From CAYLLN01 sp036496265 (GTDB lineage: Bacteria; Planctomycetota; Planctomycetia; Pirellulales; Pirellulaceae): a stretch of DNA of 14,275 bases. The stretch lies in contig DASXLL010000381.1 of the NCBI GenBank assembly GCA_036496265.1, positions 1 through 14,275 on the forward strand. Reading direction: 5' to 3'. Of the stretch, positions 1 through 6,324 are shown one piece after another (within the stretch, counting starts at the first letter, position 1; each line of letters begins with the position of its first letter). The position numbers were made by a program, and so were the translations under genes. The notes beneath the pieces are model-generated. The model was not told where the DNA came from. It ran no database searches and worked only from the letters and a program-made list of their open reading frames with translations.

Positions 1-664
1 TCTTGAGGAAGTAGATGGGCGTCACGTAGAAGTAAGGTTTCAGTTTCGCCTTCACCCATTTGAAAATCGAAACGCAGTTGCACCCGATTAGCCCACCTAC
101 CACCAGCGTTATCCCTCCGAACCAGAAAAGTGTACCGGCCCTCCACTTTGCATCGTCCACGGCGGCGAAAAGGTAGATGTTCCAGCACAGCAAGATTGCG
201 ATAAAGACGTAATTCCACACGACGGAGGATTGGCTGACCTTAAACTGGTCCTCGCTCATGCTCCATTGCCGTTTGAGCAAACGGTCTTGGACATTCTTCG
301 GTAGGCTGCCAAAGGCTGCTTGTCCCGCCGACAACTCGCCAAGCTCATAGGCGGGTGGCGGTGGGGGCTCCGGAGCGCGTTGGGTGTTTGTCCGTGGCGC
401 GGCCGCTTGCCTTTGTTGCTTTTCTATTCGCTGATCATCGTATTGCTGACGGGTTTCAGCGTTTCGGAGAACAGAATAGGCTTCGTTTAACTCCCGAAGC
501 ATCTCGTTTGATTTCTTCCACTCTTGAGGTTGCCGCTGGCGTTCGAACCTATCAGGGTGGAGGACGCGCGCACGAGCCAAATAGGCGTCCCGTATTTCTT
601 TCGCCGTGGCGTCGGGACCGACGCCGATTATCGAGTAAAGGTCTCTTGCGGCTGCGCGACTCAT
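1..664 (-). CDS. Membrane-anchored J-domain (DnaJ-like) protein, C-terminus cut by window edge
   Basis: Reading the minus strand from the ATG at 664 gives an open frame of 221 codons that continues past position 1. Residues 8-76 form a J-domain: DLYSIIGV, then AYLARARVLHPDRF with the HPD signature at 36-38, then LNEAYSVLRNAETRQQYD. The HPD loop is what stimulates Hsp70/DnaK ATPase activity, so a co-chaperone role is expected from the family. A Gln/Pro-rich linker (about 81-105) follows, and then two hydrophobic segments (about 148-169 and 176-201) likely to span the membrane. There is no G/F region or zinc-finger domain, so this is a specialised J-protein and not canonical DnaJ. The frame stays open upstream of 664, but MSRAAARDLYS is the natural J-domain start; no clear Shine-Dalgarno is seen. 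It is divergent from the gene at 910 and may be cargo of the integrated element or a flanking gene; I cannot tell which. Confidence 0.82.
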   Translation of the reverse strand, partial: MSRAAARDLYSIIGVGPDATAKEIRDAYLARARVLHPDRFERQRQPQEWKKSNEMLRELNEAYSVLRNAETRQQYDDQRIEKQQRQAAAPRTNTQRAPEPPPPPAYELGELSAGQAAFGSLPKNVQDRLLKRQWSMSEDQFKVSQSSVVWNYVFIAILLCWNIYLFAAVDDAKWRAGTLFWFGGITLVVGGLIGCNCVSIFKWVKAKLKPYFYVTPIYFLK

Positions 665-828
665 GGTCACGTCACCCAAATGGGTTCGCAAATTATGAAT
701 GCCCCCAGGCCATTCCATTCGCCGGCGATAGTATGCGCGTCAACGAGATGACAATCCAGTGTCGGGCAAATGCTCAAACGCCTTTGCTCAGTTCGACTAC
801 AATTCACACTCGCCGGGTTGCGGAGTAA

Positions 829-855
829 TTAACCGCACAGGCCGGCCGTCATCAT
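829..855 (-). other. Possible 8-codon leader ORF with strong RBS upstream of the J-domain gene
   Basis: On the minus strand GAGGAG (positions 867-862) lies six bases before tandem ATG codons at 855 and 852. The frame reads MMTAGLCG and stops at 829-831. It lies about 165 bases upstream of the J-domain start, on the same strand. It could be a leader peptide or a chance match; only the good ribosome site supports it. Confidence 0.15.
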
Positions 856-909
856 GGCGTTCTCCTCACGATGGCGGCTGGTCAGCTCGGCGCGTTAAGG
901 AGAACGAAG

Positions 910-1731
910 GTGTCTGAAGCCCCCTCAACCGCGGGTTGTCCCGACCCGTCAACGGTTTCGGCTGCGGCCCTTCGGCTTGACCCTCTTCTGCGGAAGATTC
1001 GAGATGGGCTTTCGCTGTACCTGGAAGCGTTTGCACTTGCCATCCAGGGGGCACGTCGGCAAGACATTAAGTGGCCGTTGTTCGCGCGGGTAGTGCCCGA
1101 TTCGGGAGACGGGGGGACCATTCATTTCGTACAGCAAGAACCAGGGGATTTCGTCGGCTACGACAACTTTGGGATTTACAATTTCAACATCCCGGTTTCA
1201 GAAGCGGACATCGAGACCGCTGCAAGCTACCTGCGACGTTGTGGGCTCGATCCTGACGCGCAGCGATTGCTTGAGGTGTTCAAGGCGCTGAAAGCTGCTT
1301 TCTGTTCCGCGGGGGATTTCATTTCGCTTTCGGATGGTTTGAAGGCGAACCGGAAATTCTATGCGCAAGATCGCGCTCTCATGCTGTCGGAGCAGTTGGA
1401 AGATCTGATCCGCACACTTCCGACGATCTTGACGCCGGCGGCCAAGTCCTCGGAAGCGGGTGGCGGGGACGGCGGCGACCAAGCCTATCGAGAGTTGCGT
1501 AAGTGGGCAGTGTCAGAACTGAAGGGCAAACAGCGCCGGCTCGTTGAACTGCTGGCGGCCAACAACGGCATAATGCCGATACCCGACTTGAAACTAGCTT
1601 GCGAGTGGAAAGGCGACGAATTCGCGCGCTGCAGGCAACACGTCAACCGTAAGCTCCGTAAGGCCGGTTGGACTGTCGAACGCCACGACAACGAAGCCCG
1701 ATTGCGGCAAGTGAAGGGCAGGCAGAAATAG
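910..1731 (+). CDS. Hypothetical 273-aa protein with helical, winged-helix-like C-terminus
   Basis: I do not recognise this family. The GTG start at 910 is preferred because AAGGAG at 897-902 lies seven bases upstream; an in-frame ATG at 871 has no ribosome site. Residues 20-60 are helical, residues 68-98 look like a small beta-rich segment (GGTIHFVQQEPGDFVGYDNF), and residues 99-172 are helical. A Gly-rich hinge (184-190) leads to a basic C-terminal domain of about 65 residues (LKGKQRRLVELLAANNG, then VNRKLRKAGWTVERHDNEARL) whose helix-helix-strand pattern resembles a winged helix, so DNA binding is an inference. The gene opens the rightward series of the integrated element and could be a regulator or replication accessory protein, but no function can be assigned. 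Confidence 0.75.
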   Translation: MSEAPSTAGCPDPSTVSAAALRLDPLLRKIRDGLSLYLEAFALAIQGARRQDIKWPLFARVVPDSGDGGTIHFVQQEPGDFVGYDNFGIYNFNIPVSEADIETAASYLRRCGLDPDAQRLLEVFKALKAAFCSAGDFISLSDGLKANRKFYAQDRALMLSEQLEDLIRTLPTILTPAAKSSEAGGGDGGDQAYRELRKWAVSELKGKQRRLVELLAANNGIMPIPDLKLACEWKGDEFARCRQHVNRKLRKAGWTVERHDNEARLRQVKGRQK

Positions 1732-1783
1732 GGCAGATTTTCATTGTTCCTGCCCGCGATTTGCCTTCCTACTCTCGCAAATA

Positions 1784-1811
1784 ATCTCCGCAGCACGTCT
1801 TTTGCGGAGAT
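1784..1811 (+). promoter_or_regulatory. Perfect 9-bp inverted repeat overlapping the RBS of the next gene
   Basis: ATCTCCGCA (1784-1792) and TGCGGAGAT (1803-1811) are perfect reverse complements separated by ten bases. The right arm contains GGAG (1806-1809), the apparent ribosome binding site of the ATG at 1818. In DNA it could be an operator, for instance for the AlpA-like protein encoded just downstream. In RNA the hairpin would hide the ribosome site. Confidence 0.5.
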
Positions 1812-1817
1812 GACAAC

Positions 1818-2006
1818 ATGCCTAAGCGAGAGTATGACCCCCTGTCGGTCATTCCGAGTAGAGCGGCGATACGCCAGCGGCTGGAGACCGTGCAAGAGCA
1901 GGCCCGGCGGCTACGTATCCTTCTGCGAACGGCCGAACAAATCGAACGCGACGGCCAGAACGCCAAAGCGGGGCAGCAGCCCGAGGGGGTGGCCGATGCG
2001 AAGTGA
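1818..2006 (+). CDS. Small 62-aa helical protein of the element
   Basis: The ATG at 1818 follows GGAG (1806-1809) at eight bases, and the gene overlaps the start of the next one (ATG at 1996, stop at 2004-2006), which suggests translational coupling. After an N-terminal MPKREYDPLSVIPS the protein is one long charged helix (about residues 15-48, RAAIRQRLETVQEQARRLR) with heptad-like leucines, so it may form a coiled coil. I cannot name a family. Its position directly before an AlpA-like HTH gene and a RepA-like ATPase suggests a role in regulation or replication of the element; this is inference. The overlap and ribosome site make it more likely a real gene than chance. Confidence 0.6.
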   Translation: MPKREYDPLSVIPSRAAIRQRLETVQEQARRLRILLRTAEQIERDGQNAKAGQQPEGVADAK

Positions 2007-2220
2007 CGCCCCCCTGGCCCTCTCGGCCGCTGATTCGGCCAAGTGGTTTGGTGTGAGCGAGCGGCATTGGTGGTCGATGCACAGCACGGGCCGGCTGGGT
2101 CCATTGCCGGTTGCATTTGGCCGTGCGAAACGCTGGCGCGCCGATGAGCTGCGCCGATGGCTCGAAGCCGGCGCGCCTTGCCGTGACAAGTGGCTGGCGA
2201 TGCAAGGCGACATGGAGTAG
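1996..2220 (+). CDS. AlpA/excisionase-like helix-turn-helix protein (74 aa)
   Basis: The ATG at 1996 lies inside the end of the preceding small gene and follows a GAGGGGGTGG stretch that can serve as ribosome site. The protein has the layout of MerR-like excisionase/AlpA HTH proteins: LSAADSAKWFGVSERHWWSMH (residues 9-29) as the HTH, then GPLPVAFGRAKRWRADELRRWLE (35-57), which corresponds to the wing and the usual 'R-W-x-x-x-E-L-x-x-W-L' ending. Such proteins act as transcription regulators of integrase genes or as recombination directionality factors in excision. The same frame is open further upstream to 1744, but that stretch overlaps the small gene and shows no domain. Family call is fairly secure; whether it acts as excisionase or only as regulator is not visible. 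Confidence 0.72.
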   Translation: MRSDAPLALSAADSAKWFGVSERHWWSMHSTGRLGPLPVAFGRAKRWRADELRRWLEAGAPCRDKWLAMQGDME

Positions 2221-2284
2221 GCCCGAAAACGCCAACAGCCGCGAACCCCGGCAAAGGTGCGGCCGCTGGCAGGAGCAATCTGAT

Positions 2285-2482
2285 ATGACGCAACGTACCA
2301 TCCGGCGTGGCCTACGGCCATTAGCCGACGCGCTGGCTCTGGCGATTCGCCGGACGGTACCTTCGACGCCCTGGGCGGCATGGGACCGCATCGCGACGGC
2401 CATCGGCGTCACGCCGATGGAGCGCGAAGCACTACGCGCGCAGTATGTGGCAGCCACACGTCGTTGGAGGCTGCCGCGATGA
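2285..2482 (+). CDS. Small basic 65-aa protein of unknown function
   Basis: AGGAG at 2271-2275 sits nine bases before the ATG at 2285, and the stop overlaps the ATG of the RepA-like gene in an ATGA junction (2479-2482), the usual sign of translational coupling. The product is arginine-rich and mostly helical (MTQRTIRRGLRPLADALALA at the N-terminus, MEREALRAQYVAATRRWRLPR at the C-terminus). I recognise no domain. Because it is coupled to the ATPase gene it may assist replication or DNA binding, but that is only context. The frame is open back to 2111, inside the AlpA-like gene; that longer version is not supported. Confidence 0.58.
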   Translation: MTQRTIRRGLRPLADALALAIRRTVPSTPWAAWDRIATAIGVTPMEREALRAQYVAATRRWRLPR

Positions 2483-3762
2483 CCACGAGGCCGACCGCAC
2501 GGGAGCATGAGCAACGTAAAGCCAGCGATGCGATTCGCGACGCGCGGCAAGACCCCGTGGCACCGCTCCGCCGGCGGCAAGCGGATTTGGCCGCGCAGAT
2601 TGAGGAATGGACGCGCGACAACTTGCCCGCGGAAGACGTCGAGGGATTGATCGAGCGGCACGTCGAGGAAAGCCGCAGTCTGAATCGAGTTGAAGGACCA
2701 AAAGCTATGACGCAAATGGTCGAAATGTGGCGCGACCTACGGCCGCCGGTCATTCACGGGCTGGTGCGACAGGGCGAAACCATGAACGTGATTGCCCCGC
2801 CGAAGGCCGGCAAGTCGTGGCTGGTGACGGATCTGGCGTTGAGCATCGTTGTCGGCCGCTGGTGGCTGGGATCGTTTCGCACCGTCGCCGGCAACGTTCT
2901 GATTCTCGACAACGAACTGCATCCGGAAACGTCCGCCCATCGGATTCCCAAGGTTGCCGAAGCACGCGGCATCGCGCTGGCGGATTATGGCGACAAGCTC
3001 TTTGTGGAAAACATGCGCGGGCAATTGCAAGATGTCCTGTCGCTTGGAAGTTACTTCGCTCGATTCGAGCCGGGCCAGTTTCAAGCGATCGTGCTCGACG
3101 CGTTCTATCGGTTCATGCCACGGGACAGCGACGAAAACGATAATGGCACGATGGCGGCTGTTTACAACTCCCTCGACAGCTATGCCGCCAAGCTGAATTG
3201 CTCCTTCATTTTGATTCACCACAGCACCAAGGGGAGCCAGTCGGGTAAGAGCGTCGTCGATGTAGGGGCCGGCGCCGGAGCGCAGAGCCGGGCCGCCGAC
3301 ACGCACTTGATTCTGCGGCAACATGAGGAGGCGCACGTTGTAGTGCTCGATGCCGCAGTGCGGTCGTTCCCGCCCGTCGATCCGATTTGCCTGCGCTGGT
3401 CGTTTCCAATCTGGACGCCCGATGGATCGCTGGACCCGGCCGCTTTGCGTCCCGATAAGCCGCGGCGGAAGAAAGTGCCGGACCACGATGCCGAGCCGAA
3501 AGAACAGCCGTGGACGGCGGAGCGGTTCGTGGCGGAGTTTTGCACGGACAAGCCGGCGAACAAGCTGGCCATTGTCGATGCCGCTTGCACAGCCGGGCTG
3601 TCGGATCGGAAGGCCGAGAGTCTTTTGAAACGCGCCGCGGCTCGCGGAATTATTCACGAATGGCCTACCGGCGATCGGCGGAAGGTTGCATACGCGACTG
3701 CCAAGCCGCCGGAACATATATCGCGCGCACCCCCCACACCCCCCAAGTGCAAGGCGACATAA
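2479..3762 (+). CDS. RepA-like AAA_25 ATPase (RecA-fold replicative helicase family)
   Basis: This 427-aa protein starts at the ATG of the ATGA overlap (2479); the frame is open to 2380 but overlaps the preceding gene. After a charged helical N-terminus (1-75), the ATPase core holds a Walker A motif APPKAGKS (106-113; Ala replaces the usual first Gly), a possible catalytic segment ILDNEL (142-147), Walker B IVLDAF (204-209), ILIHHSTKG (244-252) and GAGAGAQSRAADTHLILR (263-280). These are hallmarks of the RepA/AAA_25 group related to plasmid RSF1010 RepA and DnaB-type RecA-fold motors. A C-terminal winged-helix-like domain (about 345-407) follows a Lys/Pro linker. In integrative elements such proteins are thought to support replication or maintenance. 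No primase gene is visible nearby. Confidence 0.85.
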   Translation: MTTRPTAREHEQRKASDAIRDARQDPVAPLRRRQADLAAQIEEWTRDNLPAEDVEGLIERHVEESRSLNRVEGPKAMTQMVEMWRDLRPPVIHGLVRQGETMNVIAPPKAGKSWLVTDLALSIVVGRWWLGSFRTVAGNVLILDNELHPETSAHRIPKVAEARGIALADYGDKLFVENMRGQLQDVLSLGSYFARFEPGQFQAIVLDAFYRFMPRDSDENDNGTMAAVYNSLDSYAAKLNCSFILIHHSTKGSQSGKSVVDVGAGAGAQSRAADTHLILRQHEEAHVVVLDAAVRSFPPVDPICLRWSFPIWTPDGSLDPAALRPDKPRRKKVPDHDAEPKEQPWTAERFVAEFCTDKPANKLAIVDAACTAGLSDRKAESLLKRAAARGIIHEWPTGDRRKVAYATAKPPEHISRAPPTPPKCKAT

Positions 3763-3824
3763 CGTCGCCGCCCTTGGGCTTGGGGCAAAGGCGCAACATA
3801 TTTTCGCGCCGGCAAGAAATTTGG

Positions 3825-3849
3825 GCAAGCGGGAGCGGATTTCGCTTGC
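3825..3849 (+). promoter_or_regulatory. 7-bp inverted repeat upstream of hicA, possible operator
   Basis: GCAAGCG (3825-3831) and CGCTTGC (3843-3849) are perfect reverse complements with an 11-base spacer, ending 30 bases before the hicA ATG. HicAB operons are typically autoregulated by binding of HicB to palindromes in this position, so an operator is plausible. A terminator is unlikely because no T-run follows. Confidence 0.35.
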
Positions 3850-3879
3850 TTGGTTCGTATAGCAAAGGATATACTTCAC

Positions 3880-4128
3880 ATGGCGAGTCCAGTCCGGTTT
3901 GCGATCGTCCGAAAACAGTTGGAGGCGGCCGGGTGGGAGCTAGTGCGAATCAGCGGAGCGCACCATATTTTCGATCGGCCGGGCGGTCCGCTGGTTTCCA
4001 TTCCCGTGCATCACAATCAGGTTAAGCCGTTCTATGCCAAGCAAGTCCAAAGAATCATCGCGGCAGACAAAGGGGCCAATCGCGACAAGCCGCAAGCCGG
4101 CGAAGGGGAAGAGCCGCAAGGCGAGTAA
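3880..4128 (+). CDS. hicA: HicA-family mRNA interferase toxin
   Basis: The ATG at 3880 follows AAAGGA (3864-3869); an upstream in-frame TTG at 3850 is less likely. The 82-aa product has the small double-stranded-RNA-binding-like fold sequence of HicA/YcfA: VRKQLEAAGWELVRISGAHHIFDRPG (10-35 region), then IPVHHNQVKPFYAKQVQRII (41-60). The GAHH motif contains the conserved catalytic histidine (H28, by alignment with known HicA proteins). HicA toxins cleave mRNA and halt translation until neutralised by HicB. The antitoxin gene follows on the same strand. Residues 61-82 are a charged tail rich in Glu and Gly outside the family core. The pair probably stabilises the integrated element. Confidence 0.87.
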   Translation: MASPVRFAIVRKQLEAAGWELVRISGAHHIFDRPGGPLVSIPVHHNQVKPFYAKQVQRIIAADKGANRDKPQAGEGEEPQGE

Positions 4129-4180
4129 GGGCGGCGTGGATCGACCTTTTGCGGCAGACGTTCAAAAGCGAGCACAGACA

Positions 4181-4507
4181 ATGGTGAGCGAATATCAAGT
4201 CATCCTGAATTGCGAAGAGGGGCATTGGTACGGCCGGGGGCTGGAGCTGCCGCACGTGTTTGGTGATGGCGAGACGCCGGCGGCGTGCATCGCCTCGACG
4301 CGGGAGGCCCTGGCGGCAGCCGTGGCCTACCTGCTGGAGCAAGGGCAATCGCCCCCGACGCCGGCCAAGCAAGGCAAGCGGACAACGCAAGTCAACGTGC
4401 GGCTGACAGCCGAAGAGAAGGTGATTTTGGAATCTTCCGCCCGCCGCAAAGGGTTTGAAGGGCTGTCGGATTTTCTGCGGGCGGCGGCAATGGAGGCGGT
4501 GCGGTAG
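4181..4507 (+). CDS. hicB: HicB-family antitoxin
   Basis: The product is a HicB-type antitoxin: an N-terminal degraded RNase H-like domain (MVSEYQVILNCEEGHWYGRG, then ELPHVFGDGETPAACIASTREAL; residues 1-52) that binds the toxin, a Pro/Lys linker, and a C-terminal DNA-binding part resembling a ribbon-helix-helix (TTQVNVRLTAEEKVILESSARR to FLRAAAMEAV; 68-107). I chose the ATG at 4181 because the domain begins exactly there. The frame is open to an ATG at 4034, which would add a 49-residue Lys/Ser-rich extension overlapping hicA by 95 bases; neither start has a convincing ribosome site. It follows hicA, the canonical hicAB order, and likely represses the operon. Confidence 0.85.
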   Translation: MVSEYQVILNCEEGHWYGRGLELPHVFGDGETPAACIASTREALAAAVAYLLEQGQSPPTPAKQGKRTTQVNVRLTAEEKVILESSARRKGFEGLSDFLRAAAMEAVR

Positions 4508-4575
4508 CGGGAGATTCCAGATTTTATTGACCAGTCCTATGGCGCGTGGCCAGCGTCACGAAAGGTAGATCAGCG

Positions 4576-6144
4576 ATGCGAGTTTTCAAGCCAAAGCGAA
4601 AGACCGCGAGCGGCAAGCACGTCGAATATGAATTGTGGTACGTCGAGTTTCGGACGCACCGCGAATTGGTCCGCCGGCTGGCCGGATTCAGCGACAAGAA
4701 GCAGACGGAAGAGCTGGGGCGGAAGGTAGAGAAGCTGGTCGCCTGCCGGGCGAACCGTGAGGCCCCCGATAAGGCGTTGGGCGAATGGCTGGAAGGATTG
4801 CCGGAGCGAATTCGCGAGGCCCTCGCCCGATACGACGTCGTTTCATCGCGGACCGTGGCGGCCAGCAAGCCGTTGGCGGAGCACGTCGCCGACTTCGAGG
4901 CGGCGCTGACCGCGAAGGGAACAAGCGCCGATCATGCCAAGTTGGTCGTCAGCCGGCTGACCAAAATACTTGACGGCTGCCGGTTCAAGTTTTGGAGCGA
5001 CCTGTCGGCCGCGGCGGTCCAGCAATTCATCGCCGGCGAGCGAACCAAGCCCGCGAACGCCGAAACGGGCGAGCGGCCGATCGGCACGCAGACAGCTAAC
5101 TTCTATCTGCAAGCGATCAAACAGTTTTGCAAATGGATGGTTCGCGAGCGGCGGGCCAGCGAATCGCCGCTAGGCCATTTGCAAGGGCAGAACGTGCGGA
5201 CCGACCGCCGACACGACCGGCGGGCTTTGACCGTCGAGGAATTGCGGCGGCTGATTCAAGCGGCCCACGCGGGACCGGTGCGATTTGGAATCAGCGGAGC
5301 CGAGCGGGCCATCATCTATCGGCTGGCGGTGGAGAGCGGCTTGCGGGCCAACGAGCTGCGGACATTGACGCGCGGCAGTTTCGACCTCGACGCCGCGGAG
5401 CCGACCGTGACCGTCGAGGCGGCATATAGCAAGCGGCGACGCGAAGATAGCTTGCCACTGCGGCCCGAGACGGCGGCGCTGCTCAAGGCGCACCTGGCAA
5501 GCAAGCTGCCGGCCGCGCAGGCGTTCACATTTCCACGGAAGGAAGACACGGCCGAAATGCTGCGGGCGGACCTCGACGCGGCCCGGGCGAAGTGGATTAA
5601 AGAGGCCCCAACGCCGGCGGAGCGAGCCGAGCGGGAGCGATCGTCGATGCTGGCCTATCGCGATCATGCCGGGCTGGTGGCCGACTTCCACAGTCTGCGG
5701 CACACGTTCATAAGCAATCTGGCCCGCGCCGGCGTGCATCCCAAGCTGGCCCAATCGCTGGCCCGCCACAGCGACATTAACTTGACGATGAGCCGATACA
5801 CTCACACGACCCGCGGCGAGCAGAGCGAGGCCCTGGCGGCGTTGCCCGACTTGTCTTTGCCCTTTGCTGGCGAGTTGCGAGCGACCGGCACGACCGACGC
5901 CGCGCCGCATGCTGACGACGGGCCAAATCGCGTGGCGTGTTATGTGCCTATTTCAGGCGCAGAAATGAGCAATTCGGTGCGCGACGATGCACCACAAGCC
6001 AGCGCAGCCGACAATCGACAAGAACGCAAACAACGCCGTGAAAGCCGCGATTTCCGCGATGATTCACAGCGTGTCGAACGAGTACCCCGGGCGGGATTCG
6101 AACCCACGACCCCCGGTTTAGGAAACCGGTGCTCTATCCTCTGA
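4576..6144 (+). CDS. Tyrosine recombinase/integrase of the element, 3' end inside tRNA-Arg
   Basis: This site-specific recombinase integrates and excises the element. The ATG at 4576 follows AAAGG (4561-4565); an in-frame GTG at 4546 is an alternative. An N-terminal domain (MRVFKPKRKTASGKHVEYEL, 1-90) and a SAM-like core-binding domain (about 98-200) precede the catalytic domain, where Arg257 (GLRANEL), Lys286 (YSKRR), His372 and Arg375 (HSLRHTF), His398 (ARHSD) and the nucleophile Tyr408 (SRYTHT) are all present. The 522-aa length is above the common 350-450 because of a 100-residue tail. The last 20 codons, ending RAGFEPTTPGLGNRCSIL, are the antisense of the tRNA-Arg gene, and the TGA stop (6142-6144) lies in its D-arm. 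This places the attachment site at the tRNA 3' end. Confidence 0.93.
   Translation: MRVFKPKRKTASGKHVEYELWYVEFRTHRELVRRLAGFSDKKQTEELGRKVEKLVACRANREAPDKALGEWLEGLPERIREALARYDVVSSRTVAASKPLAEHVADFEAALTAKGTSADHAKLVVSRLTKILDGCRFKFWSDLSAAAVQQFIAGERTKPANAETGERPIGTQTANFYLQAIKQFCKWMVRERRASESPLGHLQGQNVRTDRRHDRRALTVEELRRLIQAAHAGPVRFGISGAERAIIYRLAVESGLRANELRTLTRGSFDLDAAEPTVTVEAAYSKRRREDSLPLRPETAALLKAHLASKLPAAQAFTFPRKEDTAEMLRADLDAARAKWIKEAPTPAERAERERSSMLAYRDHAGLVADFHSLRHTFISNLARAGVHPKLAQSLARHSDINLTMSRYTHTTRGEQSEALAALPDLSLPFAGELRATGTTDAAPHADDGPNRVACYVPISGAEMSNSVRDDAPQASAADNRQERKQRRESRDFRDDSQRVERVPRAGFEPTTPGLGNRCSIL
6083..6144. other. Attachment site of the integrative element (tRNA 3' part)
   Basis: The integrase reading frame crosses this stretch and the integrase gene lies directly beside the tRNA 3' end, the classic arrangement of tRNA-targeting tyrosine recombinases. 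The exact core cannot be defined because no second copy of the tRNA 3' end appears elsewhere in the window. Confidence 0.6.
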
Positions 6145-6155
6145 GCTACCGGGGC
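6083..6155 (-). tRNA. tRNA-Arg (anticodon CCT)
   Basis: The minus strand folds into a full cloverleaf of 73 nt: acceptor stem GCCCCGG with CCGGGGT (one G-U pair at the end), D-arm GCTC/GAGC, anticodon stem CCGGT/ACCGG with loop TTCCTAA, five-base variable loop, T-arm GTGGG/CCCGC with loop TTCGAAT, and discriminator A. The anticodon CCT (positions 6122-6120) reads the rare Arg codon AGG. CCA is not encoded and must be added by nucleotidyltransferase. The gene is intact and serves as integration site of the element to its left: its 3' end faces the element. Confidence 0.96.
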
Positions 6156-6280
6156 ATAACGCCCGTGCTATCACTCGCCAATGCCCTGGATTTTAGCATC
6201 CGCCAGCACAATCCACAGCCTCTGCTTACAACCAACAACCGCCTGCAAATGCGACTCAATCGCTGTCACCGGCAAATCCG

Positions 6281-6297
6281 ATATATCCGGTATATCC
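6281..6297 (+). promoter_or_regulatory. 17-bp inverted repeat upstream of the porin-cytochrome gene
   Basis: GATATA, five bases, TATATC form a perfect inverted repeat 27 bases before the ATG at 6325. It sits among several ATATCC-like repeats (6276-6303). The AT-rich symmetry in GC-rich surroundings suggests a regulator binding site, but no regulator family is identified. Confidence 0.3.
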
Positions 6298-6324
6298 ATC
6301 CGTGTTTCACTGGCTTGTCAGCGA

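Noticed and set aside
541..550. GTTCGAACC as a copy of the tRNA T-loop (second attachment site)
   Set aside because: The similarity stops after the short palindrome and it lies inside the J-domain coding sequence.
355..828. 157-aa plus-strand open frame
   Set aside because: It is antisense to the J-domain gene and shows no domain; the minus-strand reading has the HPD motif and membrane helices.
1849..2715. 288-aa minus-strand open frame
   Set aside because: It lies antisense to four coupled plus-strand genes; its sequence is Arg/Pro/Ala-rich as expected for a GC-rich shadow frame.
3846..3875. TTGCTT-N18-TATACT as hicA promoter
   Set aside because: The -10 lies only four bases before the ATG, so the transcript would start inside the start codon; not called.
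2737..3879. 380-aa minus-strand open frame
   Set aside because: Antisense to the RepA-like ATPase, whose motifs are clear; no domain seen.
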